Virus record (IMG/VR): IMGVR_UViG_3300033986_000215
Coordinates: 1 to 43,456 of that record
Direction: 5' to 3' (one strand)
DNA: 43,456 nucleotides
From: a virus
Shown here piece after piece: positions 6,528-13,137 of the stretch (the first letter of the stretch is position 1; the number at the start of each line of letters is the position of its first letter). The position numbers were made by a program, and so were the translations under genes. The notes under the pieces are model-generated. The model made no database searches, had not been told where the DNA came from, and worked only from the letters and a program-made list of their open reading frames with translations.

Positions 6528-6816
6528 GGATAAGGGTTACCGAGGGGAACACAATTTAGTCAATATGTTTAAGAGTGAAGATATCAATGCAGTCCGAGTT
6601 CCATTAAGTGGAGCTACTGAGTTTGCAAAAGGTGATATCATACTCGACAACAACTTACGTTGTGAAGTAAAAGTTAGAAAATCAGGTTTTAAACAGATTT
6701 ATGACTGGCTGGAAGATAAAGATCTACTCTTTGTAAAATCAGATAGACAAGAATACTTGTGTATAATGCCGATTTCTGTATTTATAAAACTTTTTAAAGG
6801 GAGGGATGATAGATGA
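6511..6816 (+). CDS. Hjc-like Holliday junction resolvase (PD-(D/E)XK nuclease)
   Basis: This 101-residue protein matches the short archaeal-Hjc-type resolvases also common in phages. It has SRDKGYRGEHNLV (5-17, with the first acidic residue E13), GATEFAKGDIIL (34-45, D42) and CEVKVRKSGF (51-60, the E52-V-K54 signature). It would cleave four-way junctions to resolve recombination intermediates and branched DNA before packaging, in line with the Bet protein in the same operon. ATG at 6511 follows AGGGGAG by 8 bases. It overlaps both neighbours by a few bases. Confidence 0.82.
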   Translation: MGKESRDKGYRGEHNLVNMFKSEDINAVRVPLSGATEFAKGDIILDNNLRCEVKVRKSGFKQIYDWLEDKDLLFVKSDRQEYLCIMPISVFIKLFKGRDDR

Positions 6817-7130
6817 CTGCAAAGATTAAACTAAGTAGAAATGTAGATAAAAAGTTATTTTTGAGAACACTTTTGAAGAAGATTCATGCTAAAGATCCAG
6901 ACATATGGTGTGATTCCGAACGAGCTTGGGTATGTGGATGTAATGAAAATGGCGATATCATAGAAATTGATGTCTTCGATAACTCCGTTATAATTAAATC
7001 AAAAGACAAATTGCTCAATTATCCACCTACATTCCAGTGTGACGCCGAAGAAATAGTAGAGCATGTTCTTGAATTAGATAAAAATCCTGCCATGATCGAG
7101 GTGAACCACGATGAAAAAGGCAATTCATGA
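6813..7130 (+). CDS. Hypothetical early protein (105 aa)
   Basis: ATG at 6813 overlaps the resolvase stop by 4 bases and follows AGGGAGGG. The product has a basic N-terminus (MTAKIKLSRNVDKKLFLRTL), a Cys-containing middle (DIWCDSERAWVCGCNENG, three Cys) and an acidic C-terminus. The Cys cluster is not a recognised zinc finger. Unknown function. Confidence 0.65.
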   Translation: MTAKIKLSRNVDKKLFLRTLLKKIHAKDPDIWCDSERAWVCGCNENGDIIEIDVFDNSVIIKSKDKLLNYPPTFQCDAEEIVEHVLELDKNPAMIEVNHDEKGNS

Positions 7131-7320
7131 TAATACAGCTTGTTTTGTACCTGAGGATGAGGCGGAGTTGAAAACATTCATCGAAACTCTAAAAACACAT
7201 AAACCAGTATATATAGAACATCAAGGTGAACTCTATAAGATAGTCCCAGATAGAATAGATGCAACTATAATACTAAATGGTAGAATAGAAACTGTGGAGA
7301 TAAATGGTGACCAAAATTGA
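7111..7320 (+). CDS. Hypothetical early protein (69 aa)
   Basis: ATG at 7111 lies within the last codons of the previous gene after GAGGTGAACC. The small protein (MKKAIHDNTACFVPEDEAEL) looks mixed alpha-beta, with alternating strands in its second half (YIEHQGELYKIVPDRIDATI). No family recognised. It overlaps the following frame by 4 bases. Confidence 0.6.
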   Translation: MKKAIHDNTACFVPEDEAELKTFIETLKTHKPVYIEHQGELYKIVPDRIDATIILNGRIETVEINGDQN

Positions 7321-7730
7321 TTGAATGTGTAAGGTCATATTTGAAGAGATTAGATGACTTCAAGTTTCAGAACTGGATTACTTCATATTATCCACATGTG
7401 GTAATAAATAAAGTCACAAACAAAGCTTATATACTTAATCGATATTTCATAGAAGGCTGGAAGAGAATTCAGTATGTGAGTAGCAAGCACCTTAGAGAAT
7501 TTAGTGAGAGAGAAGATTTAATACTCGCACCAGTATATAAAACGCAGAGACACATTTATATGGATTACATGCAAAATTATAAAATACTTAGAACACAAAA
7601 TCCAAATTGGGATGATGGATTATTACACCAAGTTGCATTAGAAGAAACGCTTAAAAATTGGAAGGTAAAATATATTGACATGATAATCAAAGAGGTGGTA
7701 TCATATGTACGGAATAATAATAAATTATGA
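7317..7730 (+). CDS. Hypothetical early protein (137 aa)
   Basis: The only convenient start is TTG at 7317, with a weak upstream site, overlapping the previous stop. The aromatic-rich, basic protein contains FKFQNWITSYYPHVVINK and RHIYMDYMQNYKILRT. It carries no motif I can name. It is the last gene before a strong terminator. Confidence 0.55.
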   Translation: MIECVRSYLKRLDDFKFQNWITSYYPHVVINKVTNKAYILNRYFIEGWKRIQYVSSKHLREFSEREDLILAPVYKTQRHIYMDYMQNYKILRTQNPNWDDGLLHQVALEETLKNWKVKYIDMIIKEVVSYVRNNNKL

Positions 7731-7776
7731 GAAAATAATCGCCCTACCATCCCCCCAAAACACGAGTATGCTTTAG

Positions 7777-7805
7777 CCACACGGCTGTGCCGTGTGGTCT
7801 TTTTT
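7777..7805 (+). terminator. Strong Rho-independent terminator
   Basis: CCACACGGC (7777-7785) pairs perfectly with GCCGTGTGG (7789-7797) around the loop TGT and is followed by TCTTTTTT. It closes the main early operon; the last plus-strand gene (7829-8170) lies beyond it and would need read-through or its own promoter, which I do not see. Confidence 0.85.
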
Positions 7806-7828
7806 AATTTTCTAAAGGAGGTCATATT

Positions 7829-8170
7829 ATGGTGAATCCCAAGGAAGTCGTTAAAAAAATGTTAGAGTTAGATACTGATTATATAGCAGATTGGCTGTTA
7901 AATTCTAAAACTCCTATTCTTCTTTATGATTCAACTGAAAAATCAATAAAACTATTAAGTGAACCGCCTACTAAGATAGAGGGAATAACTTTTGACATGG
8001 AATATCTTAAAGTCACTACATTGAGAAGAGCAAGCTCTATGACTAAAACAGGCAGCTTAGAAGAAATACGTGAGGCTATAAAGATGCTGATAGATGGAAG
8101 TAAAGATAGGAAGGATCCACGTTTTATCTCAGATGCGATCCATACTGTGATTGAGCAAATATTGTTCTAA
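7829..8170 (+). CDS. Hypothetical protein (113 aa), last plus-strand gene
   Basis: ATG follows AAAGGAGG by 7 bases. The alpha-helical protein begins MVNPKEVVKKMLELDTDY and contains a helix-rich C-terminus (SLEEIREAIKMLIDGSKD). No family recognised. Its stop lies 3 bases from the stop of the convergent holin gene, with no terminator between them, so transcripts of the two arms would overlap. Confidence 0.65.
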   Translation: MVNPKEVVKKMLELDTDYIADWLLNSKTPILLYDSTEKSIKLLSEPPTKIEGITFDMEYLKVTTLRRASSMTKTGSLEEIREAIKMLIDGSKDRKDPRFISDAIHTVIEQILF

Positions 8171-8173
8171 ATC

Positions 8174-8347
8174 TTATCTCTGAGTATATTTTGACACCAC
8201 ATTTGAACCACAATAGATTCCAAATAAAGCTATCAATAGATTAGCGAAATTATTATTATCTATTCTATCAAACCATCTTAATATGATGACTACCGCCATC
8301 AGAAGTAAGGCAAGTATAAACTTTCTGCTTTTCCATTTTTCTTCCAT
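8174..8347 (-). CDS. Small two-helix holin candidate (57 aa)
   Basis: The ATG at 8347 lies 8 bases after GGAGG; a closer ATG at 8352 opens a frame that stops after 17 codons. The N-terminus MEEKWKSRKFILALLL, a first membrane helix (about 9-25), a short polar turn (FDRIDNNNFAN) and a second helix (about 34-51) match the common phage holin layout KWKSRKF..L. Holins form membrane lesions that time lysis. It is the last late gene, next to the spanin-like pair and downstream of a lytic transglycosylase. Confidence 0.65.
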   Translation of the reverse strand: MEEKWKSRKFILALLLMAVVIILRWFDRIDNNNFANLLIALFGIYCGSNVVSKYTQR

Positions 8348-8396
8348 TTCATTAGCCTCCTTATTTATTCTTATATCCTCCTAATATCATAGTATA

Positions 8397-8774
8397 TCAC
8401 TTCACAAATAAGATTATGACAGCACCGATAGCTATCGCTGATACAACTACAAATGTGGTAGTTGCTGCTTTGTATTTTTCTACTTCTGCTTTCAGTTGTT
8501 CTACCTGAGATTTATATGCCTCAGTCTCAGATTTTTGTATAGTGAGTAAATCTTTAAGTGTAGCAACTTGACTTTCAAGGTTGCTAATCTGCAATTTGTA
8601 GTTACTATTTAAATCTTCAAGCTTGGCTATATAATTAGCAAGTGCAAGTACAGTTTCTTCATCGAGGTAATATCTTCCGTCTTCACTTTTTTGAATTATC
8701 TTGTAGCTTTCTGATGCGATCATTAAGGAAGTCAACAGCATCATCAGGATTACTAAACTTATCAGTCTTCTCAA
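8397..8774 (-). CDS. Signal-peptide coiled-coil protein with C-terminal membrane anchor (spanin-like)
   Basis: TTG at 8774 is chosen because AAAGGAGG lies 8 bases upstream and the resulting product opens with a textbook signal peptide (MRRLISLVILMMLLTSLMIA, 1-20). A longer in-frame ATG at 8816 lacks a site. A long coiled coil follows (about 40-100), then a C-terminal hydrophobic helix (about 103-124, VVVSAIAIGAVIILFV). The gene starts inside the preceding coiled-coil gene in another frame, overlapping by 92 bases, like Rz/Rz1 spanin pairs. No lipobox Cys is present, so it is not a classical o-spanin or u-spanin. Confidence 0.6.
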   Translation of the reverse strand: MRRLISLVILMMLLTSLMIASESYKIIQKSEDGRYYLDEETVLALANYIAKLEDLNSNYKLQISNLESQVATLKDLLTIQKSETEAYKSQVEQLKAEVEKYKAATTTFVVVSAIAIGAVIILFVK

Positions 8775-8988
8775 TTTTTTCAGCCTCCTTTTTGAGTTTT
8801 TCGAGTTCTTCTTCATCTTTTCGTAATTGCTCTTCCTTCTTTTGCTTCAGTTTCTCAAGATCTGTTTTTATGCTACCCTTGCTCCTACCTTTAAGTGCTA
8901 ATAGTCCTATTAGCACTCCAACAATAACATACCAATATTTTTTACACCACTCAAATATATTTTTAAACCACAAAACTACCTTTTTCAA
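8683..8988 (-). CDS. Membrane-anchored coiled-coil protein (i-spanin-like)
   Basis: TTG at 8988 has AAGGAGG 8 bases upstream; GTG at 8997 overlaps that site. One N-terminal membrane helix (WYVIVGVLIGLLAL) is followed by a highly charged coiled coil (KLKQKKEEQLRKDEEELEKL). This is the architecture of Rz-type inner-membrane spanins, which bridge inner and outer membranes at lysis. The partner would be the overlapping gene at 8397-8774. In a Thermotogota host, with its outer toga layer, a spanin-like function would make sense. Inference from architecture and position only. Confidence 0.6.
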   Translation of the reverse strand: MKKVVLWFKNIFEWCKKYWYVIVGVLIGLLALKGRSKGSIKTDLEKLKQKKEEQLRKDEEELEKLKKEAEKIEKTDKFSNPDDAVDFLNDRIRKLQDNSKK

Positions 8989-9039
8989 GTCAATCACCTC
9001 CTTATAATCAGCTAACTTATTTATATATGTATAAAGTGA

Positions 9040-9069
9040 ACTATATGCGCTTATTTATGCGATTATCAA
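9040..9069 (-). promoter_or_regulatory. Candidate promoter for the terminal lysis genes
   Basis: On the minus strand TTGATA (9069 to 9064) and TATAGT (9045 to 9040) are separated by 18 bases, within the 167-base intergenic gap 8998-9164, upstream of the spanin-like pair and holin. The gap also contains the dyad GGTACATAGTACC (near 9133-9145). Motif match only. Confidence 0.35.
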
Positions 9070-9164
9070 CACGTTCTATTTTTGGCTGTAAACCATCTAA
9101 CTTTTACTCATCCAATATTTTATATGTCAAGGTACTATGTACCTATCTCCTTGCCGATTTTAGT

Positions 9165-9437
9165 TCAAATAAGAACATCGTTTAGAAATTCAATTATGTC
9201 ATGAAACAACATTTCAAGTGCAGGGAGTTGATTCTTGTTTGCTTGTGCTTTGTGTGCTTCATATATTGACTTGAGTTCCTCTATAATATAGTCATATTCT
9301 TCTGCATAAACTTCTTCTTGTTCAGAATAATTGATTTCATCTATTAGTGTGTCTTTAATAAGGTCAAGCTCTGGATCGTCGTATTCCTCAAGGATCTCAA
9401 GTATTTTCTTGGCATCATCCAAAGGTATTACTACCAT
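9165..9437 (-). CDS. Acidic hypothetical protein (90 aa)
   Basis: ATG at 9437 follows GGAGG by about 9 bases; the open frame extends farther upstream without a site. The strongly acidic helical protein (MVVIPLDDAKKILEILEEYD, later EQEEVYAEEYDYIIEELK) has no recognised domain. Its start overlaps the end of the metallopeptidase-like gene by 23 bases, so the two are probably co-translated. Confidence 0.6.
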   Translation of the reverse strand: MVVIPLDDAKKILEILEEYDDPELDLIKDTLIDEINYSEQEEVYAEEYDYIIEELKSIYEAHKAQANKNQLPALEMLFHDIIEFLNDVLI

Positions 9438-9806
9438 CTCTATCAACCTCCTTCTTTCCATTTCCGTTGAATTTGAGAGCCTTACCGATGAAATCATAGA
9501 ATTCCTTATTTTTAAGTATGCTCAAAATTCCATTAGCAAGTGCGTCTACAAATAGTTCATTCTTGACTGTGCTATGTGCGAGTATTTCATGTCCTGTGAT
9601 TGATCCAATTGCATGCAAGGTCTCATGTAATACTGTTTGAAGAATTTGCTCTGAATCTATATCCGAGGCCACCAAGATTTGCCTTTCATATTTGCAAAAT
9701 AGACTTGAGTTACATCGGGATCATAATCCCAGTTTTCACATTCCGCTTTTAACTTCTTACTGTCTATTATCACCTTATGCTTATATCCTAATATTTCTAA
9801 TTCCAT
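9415..9806 (-). pseudogene. Zinc metallopeptidase-like gene (HEXXH) split by a frameshift
   Basis: ATG at 9806 opens MELEILGYKHKVIID, typical of the start of a common small phage metalloprotein, but the frame ends at a TAG near 9670. The neighbouring frame carries RQILVASDIDSEQILQTV, then the motif HETLHAIG, an ELFVDALANGILSIL helix, and ends at 9415. One extra T in the TTTT run (AAAA near 9696-9699 on the plus strand) would join them. HEXXH would bind zinc and catalyse peptide hydrolysis. Either a sequencing error or a real break; if intact, about 129 residues. Confidence 0.6.
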
Positions 9807-10439
9807 TATGAGCACCCTTCAAAGATATTGATGGCTTTCAGTGTATTTGGAGATAGCCAAATGGATTCTATCCGCTTTTGTTGTTCTAAGACCTTTCCAT
9901 CCCCAATTAGACCCGTAGCTCTTGTTCTACCAACCACGTTGCAAGTTTTTTGAGTATCTATTCTTTTCCACCCATTTTCTTCCAACCTTGTATAGATAGA
10001 ATTATTATATCCAGATAAGATTGCCATACCTTTAAGTTTCATGACCTTGTCAACAAGTTCTTCATGATCTGAGGCATCAAGTTCATTGTTATAGATTGTT
10101 CCCCTTCTAACTTCAAGTACATAAGGAGGATCAAGATAGAATAAAGTGTCGGGTGTATCATACCTATCTAATATCTTTCTAAAATCATCATGCTCTATAA
10201 TTACTCTCATAATTCTTTCATGAAACTTAGGAAGTGATTCTAATCTGCCAAGGTATTTAGAATTGCAAAGCGCCATTCCTCTTCCTGATATAGACTTCAA
10301 CATCAGATGGTCTTTTAGAAAATAGCAATGCAGCAGATCCCCCAAAAGCCTCAACATAAATTCTATGTTGAGGAAAGTACTTTAAGATTAGATTTTTCAT
10401 ATAGAATTTGCCTCCAACCCAAGGAAATATCTTGGACAA
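9806..10439 (-). pseudogene. dam: Dam-like adenine-N6 DNA methyltransferase, disrupted
   Basis: The N-terminal frame (10439 to 10257) has FPWVGGK and EAFGGSAALLF, the SAM-binding motifs of Dam-type enzymes. A second frame, ending at 9806, carries LPKFHERIMRVIIEHDDF, then TLFYLDPPYV with catalytic DPPY, and SGYNNSIYTRLEENGW. The reading frame changes near 10300, and the usual segment between these blocks appears shortened. This looks like an internal deletion plus frameshift and would not give an active enzyme as read; a sequencing error alone would not restore the missing part. Its TAA overlaps the next start (TAATG). Confidence 0.7.
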
Positions 10440-10445
10440 AGCTGT

Positions 10446-10934
10446 TCACATCCGTATTTTCGATTTATACCAGTTGCACCAAAAGATGTAATCCAAGATA
10501 TAGTTTTTTGTCTCATCTGGAACCGCTTCATCAATAAGTGAATTACAAGCCTTTTCTAACATCAACCATTTAGTGACATTCTTTATTCCCCAATTGTATG
10601 CCATAACAGTAAGAATAATTCTGTTCTCATATCCACTAAAAGCTTTATATAACCAACGTAGATACCTTATTCCAATCCAAGCATTGGCTTCCACATTAAA
10701 CATATCATCATATGTAAACTGAGTCTTATAGAGCTTATTTATAGTTTCAAGTGCACTCTTAGATATTTGCATTAAACCACGAGCATATGGTGATTCTGCT
10801 TTTGGATTCCAAGATGACTCAGTAGAAATGATAGCAAAAACGTCAAACAAGCGAGGATAATCATCAATTTTCCACTCATTGATGAACGAATCAAAAACCT
10901 TTTCTACCGTGTTTTCTATTTCCTTTTGGTTCAT
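10446..10934 (-). CDS. SLT-family lytic transglycosylase (endolysin)
   Basis: ATG at 10934 is favoured, about 7 bases after GGAAGG. The 162-residue protein has the lysozyme-like SLT core: IISTESSWNPKAESPYARG (35-53, catalytic E39), GLMQIS (53-58), and a later AYNWG motif. It has no signal peptide, so it needs a holin to reach the murein, in line with the XhlA-like gene just upstream and the holin candidate at 8174. It lies in the late arm and is the likely lysis enzyme. Confidence 0.8.
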   Translation of the reverse strand: MNQKEIENTVEKVFDSFINEWKIDDYPRLFDVFAIISTESSWNPKAESPYARGLMQISKSALETINKLYKTQFTYDDMFNVEANAWIGIRYLRWLYKAFSGYENRIILTVMAYNWGIKNVTKWLMLEKACNSLIDEAVPDETKNYILDYIFWCNWYKSKIRM

Positions 10935-10938
10935 GCGA

Positions 10939-11172
10939 TCACCTTCCGGTTCCCAAAAGCCAAGATATAAACAAAGACACAACTGCACTTGAAGTAATGA
11001 TCATAAGCAGCATTCTGCCAACCATGCTTTCAACTGTAATTTTTATTCTGTGTTCAAGATATCCATCTAATTTCTTTTGAATATCCTTGGTAATTTCTTT
11101 GGTTTCAGTCACATCTTCTTTTAACGCACAAATCTCAGCTTCTAACTTAGCAACTCTTTCCTCTATTTGCAT
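10939..11172 (-). CDS. XhlA-like holin or holin-associated protein (77 aa)
   Basis: Residues 1-45 form a charged coiled coil (EERVAKLEAEICALKEDVTE), and residues about 54-73 a single membrane helix (LLMIITSSAVVSLFISWLLG). This is the layout of the hemolysin XhlA family found beside endolysins in PBSX-like phages, where it assists lysis. It sits directly upstream of the lytic transglycosylase. ATG at 11172 overlaps the preceding gene by 10 bases. Confidence 0.65.
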   Translation of the reverse strand: MQIEERVAKLEAEICALKEDVTETKEITKDIQKKLDGYLEHRIKITVESMVGRMLLMIITSSAVVSLFISWLLGTGR

Positions 11173-11534
11173 TGCACATCATCTCTTTTCTCTATAAGAA
11201 TAGTAGATTCATCAATAATACAAACATTCTTTTCCACTACGCTTGGTGAATATCTAAAAAATAGCCCGGGTGGTAAAAACTTTGATATTGCATCTCTCAT
11301 TTCAGGTGATATATATATACCTTGCACATTAACCTTATGTTGCTCAGGATTATAGTAAGGTAGACACTTTCTTATAATATCGCTCCAAAAAACTCCATAT
11401 TCATTTAGAATCTCTTTAGCTATTTCATCATCATGCTCTGTGAATGACTCCTTCCACTTTCCTTTCCTCTTCAACGCCGAAGCTAACTGGATTAGTTTAT
11501 CCAATTCACTCGTATTTATTAGCGTCTTTATCAC
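11163..11534 (-). CDS. Hypothetical late protein (123 aa)
   Basis: GTG at 11534 is chosen because AAAGGAGGT lies 6 bases upstream and it avoids overlap with the metallophosphoesterase; longer in-frame starts reach 11615. The protein has an N-terminal helix (LDKLIQLASALKRKGKW), a middle with IAKEILNEYGVFWSDIIR and a beta-rich end. No family recognised. It lies between the phosphoesterase and the lysis genes. Confidence 0.55.
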   Translation of the reverse strand: MIKTLINTSELDKLIQLASALKRKGKWKESFTEHDDEIAKEILNEYGVFWSDIIRKCLPYYNPEQHKVNVQGIYISPEMRDAISKFLPPGLFFRYSPSVVEKNVCIIDESTILIEKRDDVQCK

Positions 11535-11548
11535 TGTTACCACCTCCT

Positions 11549-12355
11549 TTAGTGCACAACGATTGATATCTTCTTCTTCTTCTGAGCAACACTTAGAAAG
11601 ATATGTATCATACAACTACCTGAAGGTTGCATAAACTTCTTTGCTGCATACTCTTCATAATCAACAAAAGATGGGATGGTTAGAAGGTAATATGTATGTG
11701 CGGCTAATTGCCTATTTTGATGATCATATGCATATCTTTGGTGACACGTTACACTCGGCTGGTGTGTATGACCAGTAATATAAATATCGGCGTCCTCAAT
11801 TATTTCGGTTAATCTTCCATTAGCTGTTATCCTCCCACCAATAGTTCTTGCACCAGTATAGCCATGACTAACCGCAAGCTTAAACAATGCCTTTCCATGC
11901 CCATAGCCTTTTGTTGCAACATATAGTAAAATGAATCCTATATCCTTAGTATAAGGTACACCGTTTTCATAACACCAATCTGCAACATCTGAGATTCCAA
12001 CGTTTCTTCTTATTCGATACTCGTGGTTACCTTCCACAACAATTAGTGTTCGATCCTTATACTTATTTAAGAGCCGTTTTACTTCGCGCTTCTGCTGTTC
12101 AGGTGTCATACTTGCACTATAAACATCACCCTTCGATCCCAAGACAGCATAATCTGCAAGATCACCAAGAAATGCTATATATGTATTCTTGTTCTTGCAT
12201 TCCTTATCTAAGATTTCTTCGGCTTTCTTATATTTAGAATAAACTGAGCCTATATGCAAATCACCAACACAAATTATCTTTGTGCAATTATCAATATTTT
12301 TTTCAACTACAGTCAAATGTTCGGACACCGCGGCATCACTCCGATGCCGATGCAA
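11549..12355 (-). CDS. Calcineurin-like metallophosphoesterase
   Basis: The 268-residue protein has all five metal-binding blocks of the family in order: GDLHIG (31-36), GDLADYA (64-70), GNHE (109-112), SHGYTG (163-168) and GHTHQP (195-200). Two metal ions would be held for phosphoester hydrolysis; the substrate is unknown. Similar genes occur at the end of tail modules in many phages. The assigned start is TTG at 12355, overlapping the preceding gene by 20 bases; a later start is possible because the first 20 residues are not conserved family sequence. Confidence 0.85.
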   Translation of the reverse strand: MHRHRSDAAVSEHLTVVEKNIDNCTKIICVGDLHIGSVYSKYKKAEEILDKECKNKNTYIAFLGDLADYAVLGSKGDVYSASMTPEQQKREVKRLLNKYKDRTLIVVEGNHEYRIRRNVGISDVADWCYENGVPYTKDIGFILLYVATKGYGHGKALFKLAVSHGYTGARTIGGRITANGRLTEIIEDADIYITGHTHQPSVTCHQRYAYDHQNRQLAAHTYYLLTIPSFVDYEEYAAKKFMQPSGSCMIHIFLSVAQKKKKISIVVH

Positions 12356-12647
12356 GAATCTGCGCTAATTCTTGCAGCAGTTCCTTTGAAAGATTTTTTT
12401 CAAGTATATCTCTTATGGTGTTCACTGTTGCTTGTCTTACATAGTCTTGTCGCATCCGTTCGAGTCTCTCTTCTATTTTGCTAAGTGCTGCCGCTATCGC
12501 CTCCTTATATTCATCTGATGTGATTATCGAAAATAAGATTGAGTTGCTATCCAGGGCTACTTTGTCGCTTACAAACAAACTTGAAAATTCATCCAAAATC
12601 AAGCCTGGAAACTTTTCAGGTTCTTTTAAGAAGTTGGGATTAATCAA
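12336..12647 (-). CDS. Hypothetical late helical protein (103 aa)
   Basis: TTG at 12647 follows a GGGGGG site. The protein has a mixed N-terminus (INPNFLKEPEKFPGLILDEF) and a long C-terminal helix (AAALSKIEERLERMRQDYV). The short length and position after the tail fiber genes are typical of fiber chaperones or attachment adaptors, but nothing specific is recognised. Confidence 0.55.
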   Translation of the reverse strand: MINPNFLKEPEKFPGLILDEFSSLFVSDKVALDSNSILFSIITSDEYKEAIAAALSKIEERLERMRQDYVRQATVNTIRDILEKNLSKELLQELAQILASASE

Positions 12648-12670
12648 TTTTTATGCCCCCCTTTTGTACC

Positions 12671-13111
12671 TTAAGGTGTGGTAAATGTACAAATACCGCT
12701 TGTACTCCATTGAATGGTAAAATCGCCATTCGATGAGGATTTATCTTCACCAAAGTCAACGTATCCTATTAGTGGCTTGTCTGAATCCGTGGAACCTATA
12801 TCGGCATAGATAACAGCATATCTTGCGGTAATGGTTGAATTGGTCCACGTTACATCATCAGCATCAAAAGTTGTTGTGTTTGTAGAAGCAGTATATGTTA
12901 ATGTCTTGTTTGTAAGTGCTTTACCACCTGCAGTGTAACCCGTACCACTGACCTCACCAGTTACGTTTGCTTTTGTAGTATGGTTATCTTGGTCTGGTGT
13001 GTATGAGCTTGTGCACAGCATAACCTTAATTGTGTTGTTAAGAAGGTCGACTGGCTTTGTTGATAACGCAAGCTTAAGAAATTGACCATACCCTTTTGCA
13101 GTTACTGCCAT
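12671..13111 (-). CDS. Phage structural protein of a widespread tail or decoration family (146 aa)
   Basis: ATG at 13111 follows GGAAAGGAG by about 9 bases; a farther TTG at 13132 lies ahead of that site. The beta-rich protein begins MAVTAKGYGQFLKLAL and carries IKVMLCTSSYTPDQD, GEVSGTGYTAGGKAL, DADDVTWTNSTITARYAVIY and LIGYVDFGED, a pattern I know from many siphophage and prophage structural proteins of undefined role. It lies next to the fiber gene, so a tail-tip or fiber-associated role is likely. Confidence 0.65.
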   Translation of the reverse strand: MAVTAKGYGQFLKLALSTKPVDLLNNTIKVMLCTSSYTPDQDNHTTKANVTGEVSGTGYTAGGKALTNKTLTYTASTNTTTFDADDVTWTNSTITARYAVIYADIGSTDSDKPLIGYVDFGEDKSSSNGDFTIQWSTSGICTFTTP

Positions 13112-13137
13112 ATTTGATCCACTCCTTTCCAATTTTA

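Noticed and set aside
8642-9007. Plus-strand Ser/Phe-rich frame opposite the spanin-like genes
   Set aside because: It mirrors Lys/Glu-rich coiled-coil codons on the minus strand, a usual antisense shadow, and lacks a good start site.
9165-10439. Toxin-antitoxin or restriction system near the Dam fragments
   Set aside because: No partner nuclease or toxin motif; neighbours are a HEXXH metallopeptidase-like gene and an acidic helical protein.
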